This document shows positions 45,315 to 54,142 of a DNA stretch of 64,000 nucleotides, in pieces. The stretch spans positions 25,340-89,339 of the forward strand of contig JAEOSY010000385.1 of the NCBI GenBank assembly GCA_016840125.1. The letters are read 5' to 3'. Positions within the stretch are counted from its first letter, which is position 1. Every line of letters begins with the position of its first letter. The stretch is from Candidatus Helarchaeota archaeon (GTDB taxonomy: Archaea > Asgardarchaeota > Lokiarchaeia > Helarchaeales > HEL-GB-A). Made by a program: the position numbers and the translations under genes. Under the pieces are notes generated by a model. The model was not told the DNA's origin and searched no databases. It saw only the letters and a program-made list of their open reading frames with translations.

Positions 45315-47784
45315 TAATTACCAGTGATGTCATTTTTATGCCTTTTGGAAGTTTCACTTGAACTTGCGCAGGTTTGGGAGCGATTTGGATTTTGAGAGAG
45401 TCTCCTTCAAGATGAGCCATAATTTTTACCCGTCGCGCCTTGTCGTAAATGGTATAAGAGGCATTTCCATTTTGATCAGGGTAGATTTTTAATAATAGCC
45501 AGTCATCCGTCAATTCATCAGTACATTGAACCTCAGGACCGAGTGGGAGAATGGATCCAGCTCGAATAAAGATGGGAATTGTTTCGATATCAGGGGTTCG
45601 AGTTATCCAGGTGGGACCCATTAATTTTTCGCCAGTCCAGTAATCAAACCATGTACCATCCGGAAGATAGATACGTCTTGTGTTATTTTTTGTTAAAATT
45701 GGGGCAATTAAGAGATTTCGACCTGAGAGAAATTGATCTTCGATATTATAAACCGTTGGGTCATCGAATTCAATTGCTAAATGGCGCAAAACGGGTAATC
45801 CTTGGCTTGCTGCAATCTGGGATTCTGTATAAATGTATGGGATGAGTTGATACCGAAAATTTAGATATTTCCGCACAATTTCCTGGGTTTTCGGGTCGTA
45901 ATTCCAGGGTTCTCGATAACGCGGTGGCATCCCATGGTAGCGAATATGGGATTGGAAAATCGTTAGTTGCGTCCAACGAATATAAAGATCATCCGTCGGA
46001 GTTCCTACAAAACCACCCGTATCTTGACTCCAAAAAGTGAAACCACAAAGACCGAGGCTGAGGCCTCCACGTAAAGAGCAAAGCATATTTTCGAAATTGG
46101 ACGAATTATCACCAGACCAATGGATTGGATACCTCTGTGAGCCACTATAGGCACTACGAGCCCATATGATACCTTCTCCAAATGTTTTCTCAGTGATTTC
46201 AAAGGCAGCCTTATTATACAGTAGAGGATAGAGATTATGCATTTGCCTACCAGAGTAATTCTTGAATTGCATGTGAGGCTCAATTGCTTCCCCAAAATCA
46301 GCCTTAATAACTGATGCCCCTAAATCAAATAAGTTCTTTAACTTTTCTTGATACCACACAACTGCCTCAGGATTTGAAAAGTCGATGGGATGTGCGGGAG
46401 AAACGACGAGAAACACAAAAGGACCTTTATTTTTCGCAACTATCTTCTTCTTTTTAGCGTCCTTGTAGATATCGAGTTCATCCATGATGTATGGAGCTTG
46501 CCATAAGGAAACCCTAAAGCCAATTTCTCGCAAGTCTGTAAACATCTTTTGGGGGTTAGGAAAATTTTTCTTACTGAACTGCCAATCACACTTCCACTCT
46601 TTTTCAAACCACCCGGTATCAATATGAATAATATCGCAAGGAAATTTCATCTCGCGCAGCCTTTTCGCGACGTCCATAACTTCCTCCTGGGTATAATACG
46701 TGATACGAGACATCCATACTCCAAAAGAGTATTTCGGCGGTACGGCTGGCTTTCCCGTCAGCTCAGTGTAATTGTTTAATATTTCCTTAAAGTTCCCATA
46801 AAAGAAAAAATAATCAATGAGTTCACCCTCAATTGCAATTTGATTTTTACAATATTCCCGGGATCCTACCCAAAAGGTTATCGGTTTACTCTCATTGATA
46901 AATACACCATACTTCCGAGTGCTCATAAAGAACGGGATGTTTTTATATGTCCTACCTGAGGTGTTACCGAAGCCTTCAAAATGCCATAAACCCACCGTTT
47001 GTCCAATCTTGTTTATAGGGCCAAAATGTTCCCCTAACCCAAAAATTGCCTCGCCGGGGTAAGTAACGAATGATTCAACCCCAAACCAAAATTTATGTTT
47101 CTTATCTTTGATAAATCCGAGTGGAAATGCATCCAGGGCATTGGGGAATTCATCTTTCGTCTTTCCACCCGATTCAGTGATTAAAATTCCTTCTGAATCC
47201 AGAATCTCAATGCGAAAACTCTTCTTATATATTTTAAGTTGAAGTTTAGTGGTATTAAGAGAGAAATTATCTTCAGATTCTTTGATTTGAACTTCTAAAC
47301 TGGGATCATTAATATCTTTCACAATCATCGGGGTTAGATTTTCAGGAACCTTAACCCCTTCAGCTAATCTAAGTCGGTACACATCATCTCTGAGGAAATC
47401 TAACTGGAGTATACATTCAGTAAATTTAGTCTCGTCATTTATGCCATACTCACTAAGTATATTTATTCCCTGATCACCCATTTCCGCCAATTTGAGGTAT
47501 TCAAAGATTTTAAAAATGTTATATGCTTTTGCCAGAAAAATGAAAGAATTACCCTGACGTTCTCTCAATTCAATTCGGAAGATAAATTTCGACTTTTTCC
47601 TAAAAATTTTTGATATGGCGTTAAACATCGTTGAAACGGGGGTTCCCTGCACATCTAAAGGATGGTCAGTATACCCAAAAAAGACATTCGGTTGTAAATC
47701 ACTTAATTTATTTTTCAAGAAGGGATATCTTATGCGATTTTTCAAATAAATCCAAATAAATTTTCTAATACTGAGATCTTCCAT
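45295..47784 (-). CDS. GH31 alpha-glycosidase (alpha-xylosidase/alpha-glucosidase type)
   Basis: An 829-residue GH31 enzyme. The nucleophile is Asp496 in IKADFGEAIEPH, and the acid/base is most likely Asp559 in HWSGDNSSNFENM. The substrate loop DIIHIDTGWFEKEW and the C-terminal beta domains are present. The KxDFGE form is that of YicI-like alpha-xylosidases rather than WxDMNE glucosidases, so alpha-xylosidase is the better guess. There is no signal peptide, so it acts in the cytosol on imported oligosaccharides. Confidence 0.9.
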   Translation of the reverse strand: MEDLSIRKFIWIYLKNRIRYPFLKNKLSDLQPNVFFGYTDHPLDVQGTPVSTMFNAISKIFRKKSKFIFRIELRERQGNSFIFLAKAYNIFKIFEYLKLAEMGDQGINILSEYGINDETKFTECILQLDFLRDDVYRLRLAEGVKVPENLTPMIVKDINDPSLEVQIKESEDNFSLNTTKLQLKIYKKSFRIEILDSEGILITESGGKTKDEFPNALDAFPLGFIKDKKHKFWFGVESFVTYPGEAIFGLGEHFGPINKIGQTVGLWHFEGFGNTSGRTYKNIPFFMSTRKYGVFINESKPITFWVGSREYCKNQIAIEGELIDYFFFYGNFKEILNNYTELTGKPAVPPKYSFGVWMSRITYYTQEEVMDVAKRLREMKFPCDIIHIDTGWFEKEWKCDWQFSKKNFPNPQKMFTDLREIGFRVSLWQAPYIMDELDIYKDAKKKKIVAKNKGPFVFLVVSPAHPIDFSNPEAVVWYQEKLKNLFDLGASVIKADFGEAIEPHMQFKNYSGRQMHNLYPLLYNKAAFEITEKTFGEGIIWARSAYSGSQRYPIHWSGDNSSNFENMLCSLRGGLSLGLCGFTFWSQDTGGFVGTPTDDLYIRWTQLTIFQSHIRYHGMPPRYREPWNYDPKTQEIVRKYLNFRYQLIPYIYTESQIAASQGLPVLRHLAIEFDDPTVYNIEDQFLSGRNLLIAPILTKNNTRRIYLPDGTWFDYWTGEKLMGPTWITRTPDIETIPIFIRAGSILPLGPEVQCTDELTDDWLLLKIYPDQNGNASYTIYDKARRVKIMAHLEGDSLKIQIAPKPAQVQVKLPKGIKMTSLVINGEQIK

Positions 47785-47888
47785 GCGAACTCACTTCTTT
47801 TTCCAAATTAAGAAGAAATCTTCACAACATTATTAGAATGTTTTTACAGAAAAAGTTTCTTAATTATGTCTAAGGGTGATTGTGATTG

Positions 47889-47972
47889 ATGGATTTTTTC
47901 ACTTGGAAATTACTTGGATTTGTGTTAACTTGTATTTTTTCGAGAACATTTCATTCACTCAGAATCAGATAA
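47889..47972 (+). pseudogene. Truncated copy of the start of the TM-longin gene (50182)
   Basis: The frame starting with ATG 47889 reads MDFFTWKLLGFVLTCIFS, then diverges to a stop (TAA 47970). The 50182 protein starts MVDFFSWELLGFALTCIFS. The match extends into the upstream DNA (gggtgattgtgattg against ggtgaatgtgaatg), so a gene start with its leader was duplicated and then lost its 3' part. The rest of 47785-48104 holds no other gene; it is AT-rich. Confidence 0.75.
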
Positions 47973-48104
47973 ATCGAAGTTCGTAGAAACCCCATTAAAT
48001 CCTAGGTCCTAACTAATTTTTTTGTAACAAGAAATAAATAACAGTAGTATTTGTACATAATATTAATTCGCAAACAAGTAATAAATGAATAGAAGGGAAG
48101 AGCA

Positions 48105-50078
48105 GTGGTGAAATTAATAAATCAATTAGCTAAATTACAAAAGAAATACGGGTTCATTATCTACATTCTCATACTAATGACTGCAGCAATGACTTCCAGT
48201 TATGTCTTAACACCCCCATGCACCTCAAACTCAAGTGACGTACATGATCAGCCGATCATGCTCCAAGTTCGCAATAGCATTTCATCATATGTGGAGGAAT
48301 GGAACGTGACCTGGGGTGATGGTTCTAATGAGGACTGGGCGCAGAGGGTGGCAATCCTTAACGATAGTATTTATCTTGCTGGACTGACATATAGCATGGG
48401 GGTGAATGGACATGGCTTCTTGGTGAAGTATGCCTCGAACGGCACCCAGCTCTGGAACCGAACGTGGGGTGGTTCAATGGAAGGCTATTGTGATGGTTGT
48501 ATGACTTATAACAACTCCATCTATCTTTTCGGAACGAGAGTTGGTCCTGGCACAGATGCATTCTTGGTGAAGTATGCCCCGAACGGAACGGAACTTTGGA
48601 ACCGAACTTGGAACGCTGGGAGTAGTGAAAATGGGAAGGCGGCTGTGGGATATAACGGTAGCATCTATTTTACTGGAAGAGTAGGTAGCGAGGCATTCCT
48701 GGTGAAGTATGACCAAGCGGGTAACGAGCTCTGGAATCGGACCTGGGGCCATCCCGCTGGTAGTGAGCGCCCAGAGGGTATTGCTGTCACGAACGATAGT
48801 ATTTATGTTTCCGGAACGAGAGATGGGTTTGGGGATGGGTCTTACAATCCGTATCTGGTGAAGTTCAACGCGACGGGGTACGAGGTCTGGAACGAGACTT
48901 GGGGCGGACCTGATGAAGATTGGGCGAGGGATCTTGCAATAGATAGCAGTCACAAAAACCTCTACGTTGTCGGACAGTCAGACACATCTGGGAGCTACGA
49001 CTTTGAGGCATTTCTGGTGAAGTATACCGAGAACGGAACACAACTTTGGAACCGAACTTGGCGCGGCACGGATACTGAAAATATAGCGAGTGATGTGGTG
49101 GTCTTCAATAACAGCATCTTCACAGTCGGAACGCTTGATAACCCGGGGGCAGGTGGGCGTGATGTGTTTCTAGCGACATTTGCCGCGAACGGCACCCAGC
49201 TCTGGAACATGACTTGGGATGCAAGTATTAATGTGTATGGGAAAGGTCTTGCAGTCGAGAACAATAGTATCTTCGTTGGCGGAAACGATTTTAATGAAGA
49301 TGCCTTTCTGGTCAGGTTGGATACAGATTCTGACAATGATGGGCTGGGGTATTACGCAGAGATTAATATTCATGGTACGGACCCCAACAACCCCGACTCT
49401 GACGCTGACAATATTACTGACGGTTGGGAGGTATTCAACACATTGGATCCGTTAAATGTCACCGATGCTGCACTAGATTTTGACGGAGATGGGCTCACGA
49501 ACTTGGAGGAATTCAACCTTGACACGAATCCGAACCTGGGAGATACGGATGGCGATTTAATGCCCGATCTGTGGGAGGCAACCAATGGGTTAAATCCGAG
49601 AGTGAATGATAGCAACGGTGATCTCGATAGCGATTTACTCCTGAACTTGCTCGAATATCAAAATAATGCCGATCCCAATCTTAATGATACGGATGATGAT
49701 GGAATTTTGGATTGGAATGAGGTCTTTACATGGTTGACTGAGCCTGATGATGCGGATACGGATGGTGATGGATTAATAGATGGTGACGAAACAAGTAGGT
49801 ACAGCACCAACCCGATACTCACGGACACCGATGGTGATGGGTACTCGGATGGTGAAGAAGTTTCAAGCGGAACGAATCCATTGGACCCTGCGAGTAATCC
49901 GCATACTCTATTTATCACCAATGTAGGAGCAGCTGCTTCGGTAATGGTAACCATATGCGGTGCAGTCCTCGAGATTTTTGCATTCCAATATAATTGGAGT
50001 AACAAAAAAGCGAAAATACCAGGTTTACTACTAACAATTGCCGGTGCAACTATGGCGGTAATCTTCTTTCTACTCTAA
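48105..50078 (+). CDS. Large surface beta-propeller protein with Asp-rich calcium repeats
   Basis: 657 residues. N-terminal TM/signal (YGFIIYILILMTAAMTSSY). Residues 60-400 are repeats with the core NGTQLWNRTWGG and DAFLVKY, the SBBP/PQQ-like propeller blades seen in surface proteins. Residues 405-610 carry DTDGDG, DSDNDG and DDDGILD loops, thrombospondin type 3-like calcium sites. The protein ends in two TM segments (ITNVGAAASVMVTICGAVLEIF and the last 20 residues). Some blades have N-x-T sequons (ENGTQLW). It would sit on the outer face of the membrane as an adhesin or structural element. GTG start. Confidence 0.85.
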   Translation: MVKLINQLAKLQKKYGFIIYILILMTAAMTSSYVLTPPCTSNSSDVHDQPIMLQVRNSISSYVEEWNVTWGDGSNEDWAQRVAILNDSIYLAGLTYSMGVNGHGFLVKYASNGTQLWNRTWGGSMEGYCDGCMTYNNSIYLFGTRVGPGTDAFLVKYAPNGTELWNRTWNAGSSENGKAAVGYNGSIYFTGRVGSEAFLVKYDQAGNELWNRTWGHPAGSERPEGIAVTNDSIYVSGTRDGFGDGSYNPYLVKFNATGYEVWNETWGGPDEDWARDLAIDSSHKNLYVVGQSDTSGSYDFEAFLVKYTENGTQLWNRTWRGTDTENIASDVVVFNNSIFTVGTLDNPGAGGRDVFLATFAANGTQLWNMTWDASINVYGKGLAVENNSIFVGGNDFNEDAFLVRLDTDSDNDGLGYYAEINIHGTDPNNPDSDADNITDGWEVFNTLDPLNVTDAALDFDGDGLTNLEEFNLDTNPNLGDTDGDLMPDLWEATNGLNPRVNDSNGDLDSDLLLNLLEYQNNADPNLNDTDDDGILDWNEVFTWLTEPDDADTDGDGLIDGDETSRYSTNPILTDTDGDGYSDGEEVSSGTNPLDPASNPHTLFITNVGAAASVMVTICGAVLEIFAFQYNWSNKKAKIPGLLLTIAGATMAVIFFLL

Positions 50079-50181
50079 AATCTTTTTTTTTGTATTCCGA
50101 GTTGAAAAAAAGCGACGTAGCATCATTATAATCTTTTTATATTAAAATTTTCAGATAAACACCTAACACTGGTGAATGTGA

Positions 50182-51249
50182 ATGGTGGACTTTTTCTCAT
50201 GGGAATTGTTAGGTTTTGCGTTAACCTGTATCTTTTCAACGTGTTCTACTTTCCTGTTTCTTTATTTTTTAAAAAAACTCTTTGGAGTAAGAAAGACAAC
50301 TCGTGAAATCCTCCCGTTTTTAGGATTGGCGATTGTATTTCTTAGTTTTAGTATCGGATTTATGATGCTTGGTTGGATCGATTATTATTGGTGGGAGTCG
50401 GGGCTTCCGATCAACCCATTAACTAGCTGGCAAAATTTCAATGGTGTCATAATCATTATTAGTTTCGCTGCCATGGGTTTTCTCCTTGAATTCGTATGGC
50501 GCAAAACGAAATTTGTCCTAACCGGGTATACGACAATTGGTATTCTTATCTTAATGTTTCTCACAGCCAATCCCGGTTTTATACTCTACATAGTAATCTT
50601 TTTTTCACCAGTCATTCTCTTTTCAATACCCTTGTGGTATGTGGTGTTTATTCGCCCTACTGCTGGCTTTTTAAGGCGCCGGATGATACTGGCTCTTTTT
50701 GGGATTATATTAGTTTTCGTGGGCTTTCTCTTAAGGTTCCAATTCATGACTGATTGGATGGGACTCTTCATCTATTCGGTGGGAACTGCAGTTAGCATAC
50801 TTGGCGTTTGTGTCCTAGGGTTCGGGTTCTCAGGATTCTCAACGTTTAGTGATCTTAAATGGCAAAATAAATTACGGGAAATATTCGTAATAGCCGAGAG
50901 TGGGGTCTGTTTATTTGCGTTTTCGTTTGACCAAAACCTACCTTTAGAGGATACCGACTTAATTGCTGGTGGCTTCTCAGGAATCCAAGGGATCTTATCG
51001 GAAATGGTGAAAACCAGTGAAAGTTTGCATCTAATCGATTATCAGAACATGAAAATCATGTTAGAACAAGCGACTAGGGTGATGTTTGTTTTAATAATCA
51101 AAGAGGAAAGTAGTTTTCTTGAATATAAGCTAAAAGTTTTTTCTGAGGAATTTCAAAAATTTTATGAAGAAATCTTAGATAAATGGACCGGAGATATCGA
51201 AGTCTTCAAGCCAACAAATGCTATAATTCAGAGAGTTTTTGAGGTCTAA
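50182..51249 (+). CDS. Multi-TM protein with C-terminal cytosolic longin-like domain
   Basis: 355 residues. Seven hydrophobic segments span residues 7-220 (the first is LLGFALTCIFSTCSTFLFLY). From about residue 230 a soluble domain reads REIFVIAESGVCLFAFSF, DLIAGGFSGIQGILSEMV, then LHLIDYQNMKIMLEQA, MFVLIIKEESSFLEYKL and a final amphipathic helix. This is the longin/roadblock-like order seen in the GTPase and DENN-like proteins of this window. A 28-codon copy of its start lies 2.3 kb upstream. It may link a membrane signal to small GTPases; that is inference. Confidence 0.72.
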   Translation: MVDFFSWELLGFALTCIFSTCSTFLFLYFLKKLFGVRKTTREILPFLGLAIVFLSFSIGFMMLGWIDYYWWESGLPINPLTSWQNFNGVIIIISFAAMGFLLEFVWRKTKFVLTGYTTIGILILMFLTANPGFILYIVIFFSPVILFSIPLWYVVFIRPTAGFLRRRMILALFGIILVFVGFLLRFQFMTDWMGLFIYSVGTAVSILGVCVLGFGFSGFSTFSDLKWQNKLREIFVIAESGVCLFAFSFDQNLPLEDTDLIAGGFSGIQGILSEMVKTSESLHLIDYQNMKIMLEQATRVMFVLIIKEESSFLEYKLKVFSEEFQKFYEEILDKWTGDIEVFKPTNAIIQRVFEV

Positions 51250-51598
51250 TTTTCCCCACTTTTTTTTCATCTCTGACAATATTACCAATCAAGCTTTACT
51301 ATACTCTAACTATATAGATTGAGTTTGTTTTTGTCGGTTTGATTCACTTATCCCCTACATAAACTCCTTTTAATATCCCAATATTATCTAATTTTTTTTA
51401 GTAAGGACTTCAAGACAATAAAGAAGTCTGTTTAAATAAAATTTAAAGGAATATTATTTTATCACACTTATGCCATATTTTCCCTCTTTTTGGGAGAGGT
51501 TTTATCCTCTCCTTATTTCTATGTCTATAAATAACAAAATTTTATTAAATTATTAACTATTAATGTCCTATACAAATGAAAGAGAATGTAATTAGGGT
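51250..51598 (+). other. Intergenic region with an inverted repeat
   Basis: 349 bases, AT-rich, without a gene I can support. It contains poly-T runs after the TM-longin stop (possible termination). It also contains a perfect 7-bp inverted repeat, GGAGAGG (51493-51499) and CCTCTCC (51506-51512), with a 6-base loop, which could be an RNA hairpin in a leader or an operator. The TrpRS promoter is probably the ttattaaattatta around 51540. Confidence 0.4.
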
Positions 51599-52780
51599 AT
51601 GAGAATGATGAAAGACAAGGAAAATAAGGAAAACGAAGATTTCATCGTCACCCCATGGGAAGTTAAAGGTATCGTCGATTATGACAGATTAATTAAACAA
51701 TTTGGAACCGAAAAAATCACGGATAATATGCTTCTTGCACTGAAGAAAATCACAGGCGAGCTGCATCCGTTATTGAAGCGAAAAATTTTCTTCTCACATC
51801 GTGATCTGAATTGGTTATTCAAAGAATATGAAAAGGGAAATAAGTTCTTTCTTTACACTGGAAGAGGACCTTCTGGTAATACGCATTTGGGACATATCAT
51901 GCCGTGGATATTCACTAAATGGCTTCAAGATAAATTTGACTGTGAATTATGGTTCCAAATGACGGATGATGAAAAATTTTACTTCAATCAACAGCTCAGT
52001 TTGGAAGATACACACAATTTTGCAATGGAAAACGCATTAGATGTCATTGCGTTGGGATTTAATCCAAAGAAAACATTCATATTTTCAGATATTGATATTT
52101 CGGGTCATTTATATCCGCAAGCTGCGCAAATAGCTAAGCGGATCACATTTTCTACAGCGAAGGCGGCATTCGGTTTTCAACATGAAAACAATTTGGGGCA
52201 GATATTTTTCACCAGCATGCAAGCTGTACCCGCCTTCCTACCCTCAGTCTTGAGAAAGAAAAATATCCCCTGCCTTATTCCGCATGCAATAGATCAGGAT
52301 CCTCACTTCCGAGTAGCAAGAGATGTCATTCCGAAATTAGGGTATTATAAACCAGCATCTATTCATTGTATCTTTTTACCCGGGCTCAAAGAAGGTGGTA
52401 AGATGAGTGCTTCTATCAAAGATTCGGCTATTTTTACAACAGATAAGCCAGAAGAGGCTGTGGAAAAGGTAGGAAGAGCTTTTACCGGAGGGCGAAACAC
52501 TTGGGAGGAGCAGGAAAAGCTGGGGGGAAGACCAGACATTTGTAGTGTCTATAAATATTATTTCTGCCTTTTCATGTGGGATGATGAAGAGCTCAACCAG
52601 CGACGCAAGGAATGTACCGGTGGAAAAATAACATGTGGGGATTGCAAGAAGATTTTAAAAGGAAAAGTTGCAAAATTCTTGGAAGACCATCAGAAGAAGC
52701 GAGAAGCAGCTCGAAAGAGATTGAAGGAGTTCATTGTCACCCATGAAGATCTCACGTCTGATAAATTTTCAAAATCTTGA
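51599..52780 (+). CDS. trpS: Tryptophanyl-tRNA synthetase, archaeal/eukaryotic type
   Basis: A class Ic synthetase of about 393 residues. The HIGH-type signature is GPSGNTHLGH, followed by MTDDEKFYF; the KMSKS loop is KMSASI. AIDQDPHFRVARD and the FTGGRNTWEEQ region match eukaryotic/archaeal TrpRS. Its start may be ATG 51599, 51605 or 51608; AGGGT is just upstream of the first. It charges tRNA-Trp. Confidence 0.94.
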   Translation: MRMMKDKENKENEDFIVTPWEVKGIVDYDRLIKQFGTEKITDNMLLALKKITGELHPLLKRKIFFSHRDLNWLFKEYEKGNKFFLYTGRGPSGNTHLGHIMPWIFTKWLQDKFDCELWFQMTDDEKFYFNQQLSLEDTHNFAMENALDVIALGFNPKKTFIFSDIDISGHLYPQAAQIAKRITFSTAKAAFGFQHENNLGQIFFTSMQAVPAFLPSVLRKKNIPCLIPHAIDQDPHFRVARDVIPKLGYYKPASIHCIFLPGLKEGGKMSASIKDSAIFTTDKPEEAVEKVGRAFTGGRNTWEEQEKLGGRPDICSVYKYYFCLFMWDDEELNQRRKECTGGKITCGDCKKILKGKVAKFLEDHQKKREAARKRLKEFIVTHEDLTSDKFSKS

Positions 52781-52885
52781 CAGATTTTTTCGTAATATGG
52801 GTTTTTTTTTTTAACTAGCAATTAAAAAGGAGAACAATCCAATTATAAATGAAAGAGGGCGATTGCTCTATAGGTGGATTTTTAC

Positions 52886-54115
52886 ATGACAGAAAGTAAA
52901 TCACTTGTTCTTGAAAAAAAATATAAGCCAGTTGAATTTATCGATTTAATTCGAGAAAAAATTGCAGAAACCATTGAGTTAAACTCATATTATAAGGAAT
53001 TGGTGGGAAAAACGGGATTTCAACTTGATGCCTTGAGTTCTGTTGAAGATTTAGAAACTATTCCTTACATTACTACTACCTCCTTTAAGGAAAGTGCAGG
53101 ATTATATGACAAATTGTTAAAAATTCCAATCGATTCGCCAACTTTTAAACACTGGAATGTTTCCTCCTGTACTTCAGGTGATCCGTCACTTGTTGGGGTC
53201 AATGAGGATGATTTTGAATTCCTTTTTGAGATGGCCCGAAGATGTTTTCTGGATTTCATTCGGCGAGATTGGGACAAAGCGACAGTCTTTGCATTTTCTC
53301 CAAGCGTAAAAATGTTAAATAGAATTGTGGCACGATATACCAAAATAAAACCGGCCAGATCTTACTCAGGTAATTTTTATGAAGTAACGAGTCATATGGC
53401 TCAAATTGAATACCTCTTAAAATTCTCAATACCCAGGTTTTTCAAGGCCCTTATAACTCTGCGAAGTTTAGTGGGCGCGTTTGTCATCGACGCGAAATTG
53501 GTTTGGAAATCTTTTGATAAAAATCTTCAGAAACAAGAATCTGAGAGAGAATATTATGCGATTGGGGGCAGCCCGCAGCTTATTAAGAAACATATTGAAT
53601 TAATGAAGGAGAAGAACCTTTCGTATAATCTGGGGACACAATTTGACGTGGTTATCGGGGGAGGTGGTTGGGATGGACACAAAGCAACGATGAAGTATCC
53701 GCCAATTGATAAGGCAGAATGGGTACAATCAATAATTGACGCGTTTGGTACCGAGGAAAGTCAATTCGTCGATATTTATGGGTTCACAGAAAGTCCAGTG
53801 ATCTTTGGGAGTCATTGGTCAAGTAAACTCAATGATTTCGTGATGCACTGTCCGCCCTACGCTAAGATCATCGTTAGAGACCAGGAATCTCTAGAACCCG
53901 TAAAGCCAGGCGAATTCGGTCTCTTGGAAGTTCTATGCCCCTTCGGGGTCAACGCCTCAACCAACCATGCAGTTCTTGTTGATGATTTAACACAGTTCAT
54001 CTCGAAAGATAAGTGCCCAGAGTGTGGATACGAGGGATCAACTTTCCGAGTTCAGGGTAGGATCGAGGATAGACAGGGACTAGGCTGTTCCTCATTGATT
54101 GAATGGCTTAAATAA
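52886..54115 (+). CDS. LuxE-like acyl-protein synthetase/AMP-forming enzyme
   Basis: About 409 residues of the LuxE/phenylacetate-CoA-ligase-related adenylate-forming family. It has the ATP loop SSCTSGDPS, a DVVIGGGGWDGHK motif, DIYGFTES, and a C-terminal GRIEDRQGLGCSSLIEWLK as in LuxE. LuxE activates a fatty acid as acyl-AMP and transfers it to a Cys; the equivalent Cys here would be in GLGCS. No LuxC or other reductase is nearby. I chose ATG 52886 because AGGTGG lies eight bases upstream; a GTG four codons before is weaker. Substrate unknown. Confidence 0.75.
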   Translation: MTESKSLVLEKKYKPVEFIDLIREKIAETIELNSYYKELVGKTGFQLDALSSVEDLETIPYITTTSFKESAGLYDKLLKIPIDSPTFKHWNVSSCTSGDPSLVGVNEDDFEFLFEMARRCFLDFIRRDWDKATVFAFSPSVKMLNRIVARYTKIKPARSYSGNFYEVTSHMAQIEYLLKFSIPRFFKALITLRSLVGAFVIDAKLVWKSFDKNLQKQESEREYYAIGGSPQLIKKHIELMKEKNLSYNLGTQFDVVIGGGGWDGHKATMKYPPIDKAEWVQSIIDAFGTEESQFVDIYGFTESPVIFGSHWSSKLNDFVMHCPPYAKIIVRDQESLEPVKPGEFGLLEVLCPFGVNASTNHAVLVDDLTQFISKDKCPECGYEGSTFRVQGRIEDRQGLGCSSLIEWLK

Positions 54116-54142
54116 TATATCTCCCTTTTTTTACTTACAGCC

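Noticed and set aside
49320..49900. Asp-rich repeats as dockerin modules with a cellulosome role
   Set aside because: The repeats are DTDGDG/DSDNDG loops without the dockerin helix pair, and no cohesin is present; thrombospondin type 3-like calcium loops are the better reading.
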